Source of the DNA: Actinacidiphila acididurans
GTDB taxonomy: Bacteria; Actinomycetota; Actinomycetes; Streptomycetales; Streptomycetaceae
NCBI RefSeq assembly: GCF_016918855.1
Contig: NZ_JADKYB010000024.1
Span: 62,001 to 126,000, forward strand
DNA: 64,000 nucleotides
Direction: 5' to 3'
In this document: positions 25,925 through 34,300 of the stretch, piece after piece
How the letters are laid out: the number at the start of each line of letters is the position of its first letter
Numbering within the stretch: position 1 is the stretch's first letter
Position numbers and translations under genes: made by a program
The notes under the pieces: generated by a model
Database searches by the model: none
Told to the model about the DNA's origin: nothing
Seen by the model: only the letters and a program-made list of their open reading frames with translations

Positions 25925-27556
25925 ATGCGATTCAAGAAGGGCGCGGTCAGCATGGCCGCGGCGGTACTGGCGGGGGCGGCCTTCACCGTGTTGCCGGCCA
26001 TGCCTGCGGCGGCGAGCACACCCACTCCGTCGCCCCGCATTCTGCTGGACGAACAGAACCAGCACGTCTACCTCAGCACCGAGGGCCAGCTGCCCTACGT
26101 CGAGGTCTTCGACCTGGACGGCAACCGCGTGGGCACGATAGACGACCAGCCCAGCGCCAGCGGGATGGCCCTTTCGCCCGACGGCAGCACGCTGTACATC
26201 GCGCACGCCGAACTCGGCACGATCTCCGCGGTCAGCACCGCTACTCTGCAGCAGACCGCGCTGTACCAGACGGGCGTCGACACGGAGCGCCTGGCGTTCA
26301 CGGGAGGCCGGTTGTGGTTCGGCTTCAACCTGCTCGACCACAGTGACGCCGGTATCGGCTCCGTGGACCTGCAGGCACAGACTCCCACCGTGAGCCTTGA
26401 TCCGGATTGGCAGTGGCTGGGCGACGCTCCGAATGTGCTGGCCGACCCCGCGGACCCCAATGTCCTGGTCGTCACCAGCGCGTTCCACGGCGGGGGGCTC
26501 GGTGTCTACGACGTCTCCACGACCACCGCGGTGAAGACCGACTCGTATACGGACGCAGACAACACTTACGACGCGGTGGTCACCAGCGACGGCGAGGACG
26601 TGGTCGTCACGATGGCGGGGGAAGCGAAGGTCCAGTTCTTCCGGATCGCCGACCTGCAACCCGACCGTCCGGCCACTCCCGTGAGCAACGTTGCGGAGGC
26701 GGTGGCCGTTGCTCCGGACGGCGCCGTGGCGGCCGGCTACTGGAACTACCCGTATCAGGGCGCGGTCGGGATGTCCGTGGTCGTACCCGGCGAGTCCGCG
26801 CCGCGGCGAACCTTGGCGGCGCCGGTCAACGCAGGCGGTCTGGCATGGTCCTCGGACGGATCGCGGCTGTACGCGGCCTCCGGGGGCTGGTCACCTTCGG
26901 GTACCACCGACCCGGTACTCAACGTCATCCACAACCCCGAGCAGGTCGACACCACGATGACCCTGACGGCCCCGGCCGGCGCGGAAGTGGGGACGCCGTT
27001 CTCGGTCGAAGGGGCTCTGGCGTCGACGCAAGCGTTCGCGGCCGGGCAGACCGTGCACGTGACGCGCACCGACGCGGCGGACCCGGACGGCACGGCGCTG
27101 CCGGACGCGGCGGTGGGCGCCGACGGCACGTTCTCCTTCACCGACACGGCGACCGCCGGGGGCGACGTCTCCTACCAGGTCTCCTACGACGGTGACCGGG
27201 ACCACACCTCGGCGCGGCAGTCGGCGTCGTTGACGGTCACGAAGCCCGCGAAGGCCGACACCACGCTGTGGCTGGAGTTCGAGAACCGCGCCAAGGTGGG
27301 CGCGAAGCTCAAGATGGACGGCAGGCTCACCTCGGCGACGTCCATCCCCGTGGGCGCCACCGTCACCATCACCCGACAGGACAGCACCGGGCCGGGCGCG
27401 GCACTCGTCGGCACCCGGAAGGTCGCCGCCGACGGCACGTTCCAGATCGCCGACGTCCCCTTCGTGGCCGGTCCGGCTGTCTACACCGTCACCTACGCGG
27501 GAGACGACACGTACAACGGAAGCACGGTGTCGGCCACGGTCCAGGTGCTCCCGTAA
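25925..27556 (+). CDS. Secreted beta-propeller protein with two Ig-like domains
   Basis: A 543-residue exported protein of unknown role. The signal peptide is about 1-30 (MRFKKGAVSMAAAVL... PAMPAAAS). Residues about 35-345 contain YncE/WD40-like propeller blades (ALSPDGSTLYIA, VVTSDGEDVVVT, AVAPDGAVAAGY, AWSSDGSRLYAA). Residues about 347-440 and 445-543 are two related bacterial Ig-like (Big_3 type) sandwiches, each opening with DTTM/DTTLW and ending in a YDGD/YAGDD strand. There is no sortase motif or membrane anchor, so the protein is probably released or bound non-covalently. ATG 25925 is chosen because GGGGGG lies just upstream and the signal peptide begins there. It stands alone between two terminators; a binding or scaffold role is plausible, but no enzyme motif is visible. 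Confidence 0.8.
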   Translation: MRFKKGAVSMAAAVLAGAAFTVLPAMPAAASTPTPSPRILLDEQNQHVYLSTEGQLPYVEVFDLDGNRVGTIDDQPSASGMALSPDGSTLYIAHAELGTISAVSTATLQQTALYQTGVDTERLAFTGGRLWFGFNLLDHSDAGIGSVDLQAQTPTVSLDPDWQWLGDAPNVLADPADPNVLVVTSAFHGGGLGVYDVSTTTAVKTDSYTDADNTYDAVVTSDGEDVVVTMAGEAKVQFFRIADLQPDRPATPVSNVAEAVAVAPDGAVAAGYWNYPYQGAVGMSVVVPGESAPRRTLAAPVNAGGLAWSSDGSRLYAASGGWSPSGTTDPVLNVIHNPEQVDTTMTLTAPAGAEVGTPFSVEGALASTQAFAAGQTVHVTRTDAADPDGTALPDAAVGADGTFSFTDTATAGGDVSYQVSYDGDRDHTSARQSASLTVTKPAKADTTLWLEFENRAKVGAKLKMDGRLTSATSIPVGATVTITRQDSTGPGAALVGTRKVAADGTFQIADVPFVAGPAVYTVTYAGDDTYNGSTVSATVQVLP

Positions 27557-27566
27557 CGGGCCTGGG

Positions 27567-27749
27567 CAGTTCAAGAGCAGCTACAGCGGATCCGGGGGCG
27601 GCGACTGCGTGGAGGTGGCCGTCGGTCCGGAGGCCGTGTACGTACGGGACTCGAAGGCGGCGGGCGAGGGGCCCGTACCGCGGGTCAGTCGCGAGGAGCG
27701 GGTGGCGTTCGTGTCCTTCGCCGCTGATGGCGCCGGCTTGGATGTCTGA
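27567..27749 (+). pseudogene. DUF397 domain remnant lacking a start codon
   Basis: The 60 codons before TGA 27747-27749 read QFKSSYSGSGGGDCVEVAVG, then EAVYVRDSKAAGEG, then VAFVSFAADGAGLDV. These carry the hallmark blocks of the actinobacterial DUF397 family (KSSYS, DCVEVA, VRDSK). The frame has no ATG, GTG, TTG or CTG before the domain, because it runs into the 3' end of the preceding secreted-protein gene in another frame. The first residues and promoter were probably lost. DUF397 genes normally sit beside an XRE/DUF5753 regulator, and none is present, so I read it as a deletion scar. Confidence 0.75.
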
Positions 27750-27758
27750 GCGCTGAGA

Positions 27759-27801
27759 GGGGGCCGGTCCGCGTACTTGCGGTGACGCGGACCGGCTCCC
27801 C
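27759..27801. terminator. Hairpin terminator
   Basis: GCCGGTCCGCGT / ACGCGGACCGGC with G-rich/C-rich flanks (GGGG...CCCC) and a 10-nt loop, followed by a short T-rich CTTTG. It ends the Ig-protein/DUF397 transcript. Confidence 0.8.
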
Positions 27802-27936
27802 TTTGTCATGCCGTGGGTTCAGAAGAGGGCGCCCTGTACCGACGTCAGCCGGTAGCGGTCGCGAAGCACTATTCCCGGTGTGAATTCCCGCATTTCTCCC
27901 GTCCTCCACACTACCCACACAGTGAGCTCGCACTTT

Positions 27937-27949
27937 TGTTCTGTGAACA
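27937..27949. promoter_or_regulatory. Inverted repeat upstream of the methyltransferase gene
   Basis: TGTTC-TGT-GAACA, perfect 5-bp arms, 87 bp before the ATG at 28037, in the only AT-rich part of the gap. It could be an operator; the regulator is unknown (the methyltransferase carries its own helix-turn-helix). Confidence 0.3.
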
Positions 27950-28036
27950 GAGTCAATGAGCGTAGTAGCCTTCCATGCAATACGGCTGCTGGGACGCCGA
28001 CCAGCCCAACCGGTTCCGCACCTCGGAGACGCTTCG

Positions 28037-30025
28037 ATGAGTACACCCGACGCCGTGCCCGTCAGCCTGGCGGAGATCGCCCGGATCGCCGGTGTGGGGC
28101 GCGCCGCGGTGAGCAACTGGCGCCGCCGCCATCACACGTTTCCCGCGCGTATCGGCGGCACCGATGTCAGCCCGCAGTTCTCACTCGCAGAGGTCGAGCT
28201 GTGGCTGAGGGACAACGGGAAACTCAGGGACGTCGGCCGCCGTGAGTTCCTCTGGCCGCGGTTCGAGGCGCTCGGCAGCAGGGACGAGTCGGGGCTGGCC
28301 GTCGCGGAGGCGGCCCGCCGGATGCGATCCCCCCGGGCTCGGATATCACATCCTGAGCTTTCCCGGGAAGCACGCACGCTGGTGGGCGAGGCGGCGCGGC
28401 TGGGGCGTCGTGAGGGCCCGCGCGAGACTTTCGAGTTCCTCCTGCAGCGGTGGCTCGAGACACACGTGCGGCAGCTCAGCACCACCCCCGCACAACTCGC
28501 CGCGCTGATGGCGCGGATCGCTCTCACCGTCCGTCTCGGCCACGGCGAAGGAGGACTGATCGTCTTCGATCCCGCCTGCGGCACCGGCCATCTGCTCGCC
28601 GCTGCGGCACACGAGTCCGGCGGTTCGGGAGCGACCCTGCTGGCATGCGAGCGGGACCCGGCCCTTGCCGCACTGGCCGCTGCCCGGCTGGGCTTCGTCA
28701 CCCAGGAACTGGACGTCCGGTCGGAGATCGCCACGACCGACGCTCTGCGCGAGGACCCGTTCGCCGGAGCGCGGGTGGCCGACATCGCGCTCTGCAACCC
28801 GCCGTTCAACGAACGCGACTGGGGCTACGAGGAACTCGCCACCGACCGGCGCTGGACACATGGACTGCCACCGCGGACCGAGCCGGAACTGGCCTGGGTC
28901 CAGCACCTGCTCTCGCACCTCAGGCCCGGCGGGGCGGCCGTCGTCGTCCTTCCGCCCGCTGTCGCGTCCCGCAAGGCCGGCCGCCGCATCCGGGGCTCCC
29001 TGCTCCGTACCGGCGCGCTGCGAGCCGTCGTGGCCCTGCCTCCCGGCAGCGCACAACCGCACAGCGTCTCTCTCCAACTGTGGGTCCTTCGGGCGGCCGC
29101 GGACGGCCCCGGCGCCGTACCGTCCAGCCAGGACGCGCTGCTCGTGGACGCCGCACGCTTCGCAAGGACCGGCGCGCGGGAGCCGGGACCCGACTGGGAC
29201 GCCCTCGGCTCTTTCGTTCTCTCCGCCGTGGCAGTCCTCGACCGTCCGGACGACGATCCGCCGGAGCACGCCGTACGCGTCTCCCTGCTCGACCTCCTGG
29301 ACGACGAGGTGGACGTCACTCCGGGGCGCTACACGGCATCGGGTACGGAGTCCTCCGGGTCCGAACTCGCGGCGGGCTGCCGGGAGCTGAGTGCTCACCT
29401 GGCCGATCTGGCCGGCCGGGCCCAGTACCTGTCCGAGCTCGGCTTCGAGGCCGAGGCGGTGCGGACCACGGCCACCGTGGGGGATCTCGTCAAGGCCGGT
29501 GCCCTGACGCTGCGCGCCGGTCAGCAACCGCTCGAGATCACGCCACCGGTCCGTGAGCCTGCCGTGCCGCTCCTCACGGTCGCAGACCTGCTGACGGACG
29601 GCGTTCCCACCGGGCTGCTCCGCGCCGACTCGGCACAGGCCGTCGCCGAGGAAGGCGATGTCGTGGTCGCCGGCGTGGTTCGGGCCTTCCGGGCGTGGGT
29701 GCACGAAGGGCCGCCGATGGCCCTGGGCCCCCAGCTTTACACCCTTCGGGTGGACCCGGAGAGGCTCGACGCCCATTTTCTCGCCGGATGTCTCCGTGCG
29801 CCCGCCAACGGACGCCAGGCGGGCACCCACGCATCCAGCTCGTCCCGGGTCGACGTCCGGCGCTTGCAGGTGCTTCAGCTCCCCTTGGCCGAGCAACTGG
29901 CGTACGCCGAGACGTTCCGTCGCCTCAGGTCCTTCGAAGCGCTCCTCGGCAGGACCGACACCCTTGCCAAAGTGTTGGTCGGCGACATGAGCGACCGTCT
30001 CGCCGCGGGTGGGCTGACCACCTGA
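28037..30025 (+). CDS. N6-adenine DNA methyltransferase with N-terminal HTH and C-terminal specificity region
   Basis: A 662-residue protein resembling a fused type I HsdM-HsdS. Residues about 7-62 are a helix-turn-helix (VSLAEIARIAGVGRAAVSNWRRR, then a DNA-binding wing ending VELWLRDNGK). The N-6 methylase domain has SAM motif I FDPACGTGHLL (about 178) and catalytic motif IV NPPF (about 254). The C-terminal third (from about 500: VPLLTVADLLTDGVPTG... LYTLRVDPERLDAHFLAGCLR, ending in helices) resembles a target-recognition half of HsdS. No nuclease or ATPase gene lies next to it, so it may be an orphan or regulatory methyltransferase, or the marking half of an unlinked system. ATG 28037 is chosen by CGGAGAC upstream and the HTH start; the frame is open further upstream. 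Confidence 0.85.
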   Translation: MSTPDAVPVSLAEIARIAGVGRAAVSNWRRRHHTFPARIGGTDVSPQFSLAEVELWLRDNGKLRDVGRREFLWPRFEALGSRDESGLAVAEAARRMRSPRARISHPELSREARTLVGEAARLGRREGPRETFEFLLQRWLETHVRQLSTTPAQLAALMARIALTVRLGHGEGGLIVFDPACGTGHLLAAAAHESGGSGATLLACERDPALAALAAARLGFVTQELDVRSEIATTDALREDPFAGARVADIALCNPPFNERDWGYEELATDRRWTHGLPPRTEPELAWVQHLLSHLRPGGAAVVVLPPAVASRKAGRRIRGSLLRTGALRAVVALPPGSAQPHSVSLQLWVLRAAADGPGAVPSSQDALLVDAARFARTGAREPGPDWDALGSFVLSAVAVLDRPDDDPPEHAVRVSLLDLLDDEVDVTPGRYTASGTESSGSELAAGCRELSAHLADLAGRAQYLSELGFEAEAVRTTATVGDLVKAGALTLRAGQQPLEITPPVREPAVPLLTVADLLTDGVPTGLLRADSAQAVAEEGDVVVAGVVRAFRAWVHEGPPMALGPQLYTLRVDPERLDAHFLAGCLRAPANGRQAGTHASSSSRVDVRRLQVLQLPLAEQLAYAETFRRLRSFEALLGRTDTLAKVLVGDMSDRLAAGGLTT

Positions 30026-30027
30026 CG

Positions 30028-30050
30028 GGGCGCCCGCGGCCACGGCGCCC
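30028..30050. terminator. Weak hairpin between convergent genes
   Basis: GGGCGCC / GGCGCCC, 7-bp arms, inside the 31-bp gap between the stops of the methyltransferase and the MFS gene. It is the only candidate terminator for the right-hand biosynthetic operon at this end. Confidence 0.4.
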
Positions 30051-30056
30051 GGACGG

Positions 30057-31346
30057 TCAGGGTCCTCCGGGCGGCGGAGTCGCCCTTACCGGGGGTGGGG
30101 CGGCGACGGGACCTCCGGGTGACGTGGTCTCCGGGTGGCGGGCCAGGTTCAGGAGGAGGAGGGCGCAGAGGGTGGCTCCTGCGGCGACCGCCGCGAGGAC
30201 CGTGCCGACCGCGAGGTGTTCGAAGAGGACGCCGGCGACCGCGTAGGCGATCGGGCTCGCGACGAAGACGGCGGCGCCGAAGACCGGGACCACGTGGGGG
30301 CGCAGGTGTTCCGGGGGGCGCAGCATCAGCAGGGCGGCGGCGGGCGCGGTGACCGCGGGCAGGAACATGCAGGCGGCGGCGACCGTCAGGCCGGCGGTGG
30401 CGGCGGGTTGGTGCCAGGGGAGCAGCCAGAGCACGATGGCCGCGCCGACGCCGCCGTACGCCGCGAAACGGGTGGGCGGGATCCGGCGCGCGAGCCGGGC
30501 GACCACCACGGTGCCCAGCGCGGTGCCGCCGCCCCACGCGGCCAGCAGCCAGCCGGCCACGTGGGGGTTGGCGTCGTAGCGGCTCCTGGCCATGACCGGC
30601 AGGGCGAGCAGCACGACGGGCATGAGTGTGCCGTAGCCGAGGGCGGCGAGCGCCATCGTCCGCAGCACCCGGTCGCGGAGGAGGTAGCGCACGCCCTCCG
30701 CCATGCGGTTCGCCGACAACGGCTCCGGCGTACGCTCGTGGCGCGGCAGGCCGGTCAGCAGCGCGGCCGACACCGCGAACGAGGCCGCGTCGGCCCACAG
30801 GACGTTCAGCGGTCCGGCCCCGGCGATCAGGAAACCGGCGATCGCGGGGCCGACCAGCCGCGCCGACGAGGTCGCCGTCTCGAACATGGCGTTGCCCGCC
30901 GTGACGGCGCCCTCGTCCGAGCCGATGGTCTCGGTCAGCAGCATGCGCTGTGCGGACAGGTACCCCGACGCGACGCAGCCGACGAGGGCCACGACGGTCA
31001 GCAGCGCCCAGAACGGCAGCGCGCCCGCGAGGTACAGCGTGGGCACCGAAGCCGTCAGCACGGTGTCGACCAGGTCCCCGACGATCGTGACGCGGCGGGC
31101 ACCCCACCGGGCCACGAGCAGTCCGGCGGGCATGCCCAGCAGCGGCACCGGCAGGATCTGGATGACGAACACCAGCCCCATCCGCGCCGGCGACCCGCTG
31201 GTCGTCAGGACGAACCACGGCAGCGCCAGCGTGGTCATCTGGGTGCCGACCGAGGAGATGAACTCCGCGGCGACGACCCTGCGGAACTGCCAGCTCCGCA
31301 GGGGCGATCGTTGCACCGTCGTCGCGCTCGTCACCGAGGTCGTCAC
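30057..31346 (-). CDS. MFS exporter of the biosynthetic cluster
   Basis: A 429-residue inner-membrane transporter with about 12 predicted helices, of the MFS_3/enterobactin-exporter-like type (FRRVVAAEFISSVGTQMTTLALPWFVLTTSGSPARMGLVFVIQILP is characteristic of TM1-TM2). The motif A loop reads GLLVARWGARRV. The start is GTG at 31346, overlapping the NRPS stop as GTGA, so it should be translationally coupled to the assembly line. That makes product export and self-resistance the likely role. The C-terminal tail (about 25 residues, Pro-rich: PGGPVAAPPPVRATPPPGGP) is cytoplasmic. It is the last gene of the operon, facing the convergent methyltransferase. Confidence 0.87.
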   Translation of the reverse strand: MTTSVTSATTVQRSPLRSWQFRRVVAAEFISSVGTQMTTLALPWFVLTTSGSPARMGLVFVIQILPVPLLGMPAGLLVARWGARRVTIVGDLVDTVLTASVPTLYLAGALPFWALLTVVALVGCVASGYLSAQRMLLTETIGSDEGAVTAGNAMFETATSSARLVGPAIAGFLIAGAGPLNVLWADAASFAVSAALLTGLPRHERTPEPLSANRMAEGVRYLLRDRVLRTMALAALGYGTLMPVVLLALPVMARSRYDANPHVAGWLLAAWGGGTALGTVVVARLARRIPPTRFAAYGGVGAAIVLWLLPWHQPAATAGLTVAAACMFLPAVTAPAAALLMLRPPEHLRPHVVPVFGAAVFVASPIAYAVAGVLFEHLAVGTVLAAVAAGATLCALLLLNLARHPETTSPGGPVAAPPPVRATPPPGGP

Positions 31347-34300
31347 CGAGCCGCCCGGGCCGCATCGGGCTCCGTGCCGGCCCGGGCCGAATCCGGGCGC
31401 GCGTCCGTCGGCGCCGGGCCCGGAATTGGGTCAGCCGGTGTGCCCGGCTGCGGGTCGGCTTGCGCGTTCGTCGGCGCCGGGCCCGGCTTCGGGTCCGTCG
31501 GTGTGTCGGTCCGCGGCTCCGGTTGCGTGTCGGTCCGCGGGTCCGTCCGAGTGCCGGTCCGCGGGGCGGGTCGAGCGTCCGTTCGCGTCTCCGACCGTAC
31601 GGCCCGTACGCGCTCCCGCAGTTGCGACACCGTGAGTTCCGGGTGCCGCGCGACGAGCTCCAGCAGCCGCGGCCACTGCCGGACGAGCGCGCCCATGACC
31701 GGCGGCGCGATGCGGTCCGGCGCGTACACCCACAGGCCGCGCAGCTCGCCCTCGACCTCGCGGGCCACGAGGTAGAGATCGAGATTGTGCGGCTCGATCG
31801 CGGCGACCAGCTCCGGGAGCGGGGTCTCGTCGCCGACCCGCACGTCCAGCGGCGCCACCTCGAGCCCCGCCAGGGTCAGCGAATTGCCCGGCACGCCGAG
31901 CATGTTGAGCATCACGCGCAGCGGCAACTGGTTGCCCTCGCCCACCACGCCGTCGTGCACCATCGCGCGCACCGGCACGTTCTGGTGGGAATACGCGTCG
32001 AGTTCGCCCTGGAGCACCCGCTGGACCAGCTCGTGGAAGGTCGGGTCGTCCGCCATCCGCGACCGGTTCAGCACGATGTTGATGAACGGGCCGACCATGG
32101 ACCTGGTCTCGGGCCGTTCGCGGCCGGCCAGCGGGTGGCTCACCGCGATGTCGGTGGCGCCCGAGTACGTGTGCAGCAGCACGTGGAACGCCGACATCAG
32201 CACCATGAACGGGGTCACGCCCGCGCGGCGGGCGGCCTCCCGTACCGACGACATGATCCGGGCGCCGACGACGAAGCTGTGGCTGTAGCCCTCGACGACA
32301 TCGTCGAGCTGGTGGGCGGGCGCGTCGAAGTCGAGCGTGCGCGCCGCACCGTCCAGCTCCTTGCGCCAGTGTTCGACGTGCTCGTCGAGCGCGCCGCTCG
32401 CCAGCAGCCCCTGCTCCCAGGCCGCGTAGTCCAGGTGCTGGACCGGCACGTCGGGCAACGTCGGCCGCCGTCCCGCCGAGTGGGCCGCGTACAGCTCCGA
32501 CAACTCGTTGCCGATCACGAGGAATCCCCAGTGGTCCACCAGGATGTGGTGGGCGACGAGGACCAGCGCGTGCTCCTGGTCGGCGAGCCGCACGAGCAGA
32601 CCGCGGACGAGGTTCCCGTCCTCGACGCGGAACGGCCGCCGGGTCTGCGCGGTGAGCAGTTCGCGCAGCTTCTCGCGCTGGACCCGCCCCTGGTACGCGC
32701 CCAGGTCGACGGTGTCGACCGGCCACGCGGGCCTGCCGTCGGCGAACTGAAGGGTGGCCGAACCGCGTTGGACGTAGCGGGTGCGCAGGATGTCGTGCCG
32801 CGTCACCAGGTCGTCCAGCGCGCGGCGCAGTGCCGTGGCGTCGAGGTCGCCGCGCAGGCGCCACGCGGTGATGACGCCGTGGTGCGCGTGGTTCGGGCCC
32901 ACCGGCTGGAGCAGGAACTCCAGTTGCCCGAAGGACAGCCCGACGCCGTCGCCGCGGTCGGCCCGGGGGATCGGCGCGTGCAGGAGGTCGGCCGCGCCGG
33001 CGGCCACGGCGCGCTCGCCGCCGCCGTGCTCCTCGAGGTCTTCGAAGAAGGGCTCGACCACCCCGTCCTCGACCGCGCGGGCGCACCGGGCGATGGCGCG
33101 CAGCGCGTCGAACCAGGCGTCCGCGAGCTCGCGGACCTCGTCCTCCGCCAGCAGCGAATTCGCCCAGCTCCAGTTGGCCACCAGCCGCGGACCGTCCGGC
33201 CCGTCCTGGGTGACGGCGTTGACCTCGAGCGGGTACGGCAGCGGGCGGCCGCCGGTGGCGCCGGGCACGGTGTCGTCCCGCAGCGGCAGCCACGGCGTCC
33301 CGGCGTCGGTGACGGGTACACGGCCGAGGTAGTTGAACAGCAGTTGTGGCGCGGGCAGTTCGGCGAGCAGCGGCGCGGTGCCCGGGTCGAGCCAGCGCAG
33401 CGGCCCGTAGCCGAGGCCGCGTTCCGGGACCGCCCGCACCTGACGGCCGGTGCGGGTGACCGCTGCGGCCAGCTCGCCGCCGGCCCGGGTCACGTCGTCC
33501 CAGGGCAGCGCGGCGCAGTCGAGGCGGACCGGGTGGACACTCGTGAACCAGCCCACCGTACGGGACAGGTCGGTGCCGTCGACCAGGTGCTCGTGCCGGC
33601 CGTGGCTCTCCACGTCCACCGTCACCGGACCGGCACCGCTGTCGTTTCCCCCCGGCCGGCGGGCGCGCCACCGCCCGGCGGCGAGCCCGAGAGCGGTCAG
33701 CAGCACGTCCTGGATGCCGCCGCGGAACACCGCGGGCACCGGCCCGAGCAGCGGCGCGGTGTCCTCGACCGGCAGGGTCACCGACAGGCGTCCCTCGGTG
33801 CCGGTGACATCGCGGTCCCGGTCCGGCTCCCCGGCCACCAGCGGCACCGCGTCCCGCAGGATGCCCTGCCACAACGGGCGTTCGGCGCGGTGCCGTGCGA
33901 CGGCCTCGGCGGAGGCGACCCGGGCCGCCCAGCCGCGCAGTGACGTCGCCACCGGCGCGAGAGCCGGCGGCCGGCCCGCGGCCACCGCGTCCCACGCGAC
34001 GGCCAGGTCGGTCAGCAGGATCCGCCACGACACGCCGTCGACGGCGAAGTGGTGCACCGCGAGCAGCAGCCTGCCCGCGCGCCCGGCCCCCGCGTCGAAC
34101 CACACCGGCTGGAGCATCGCGCCCTCGGCCGGGTCGAGCCGCCGCTTGGCGGCAGCCGTCTCCTCGGCGATCAGCGCCCGCGCGTCGACGCCGGCCAGCC
34201 CGCTGATGTCCACCCGGCGCAGGACGTCCGCGACCCGCACCGTGCCGGGCTCGTCCGCGTACAGCGACCACCGCCCGTCGGGGCCGACCACCAGCCGGGT

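Noticed and set aside
22800..27556. Sialidase and Ig-like protein as part of the PKS/NRPS cluster
   Set aside because: They have their own terminators, are on the other strand, and the methyltransferase and MFS genes separate them; no functional link is visible.
27937..27949. TGTTC-TGT-GAACA as a LexA/SOS box
   Set aside because: The actinobacterial LexA site has GAAC on the left and GTTC on the right with 4 nt between; here the order is reversed and the spacing differs.
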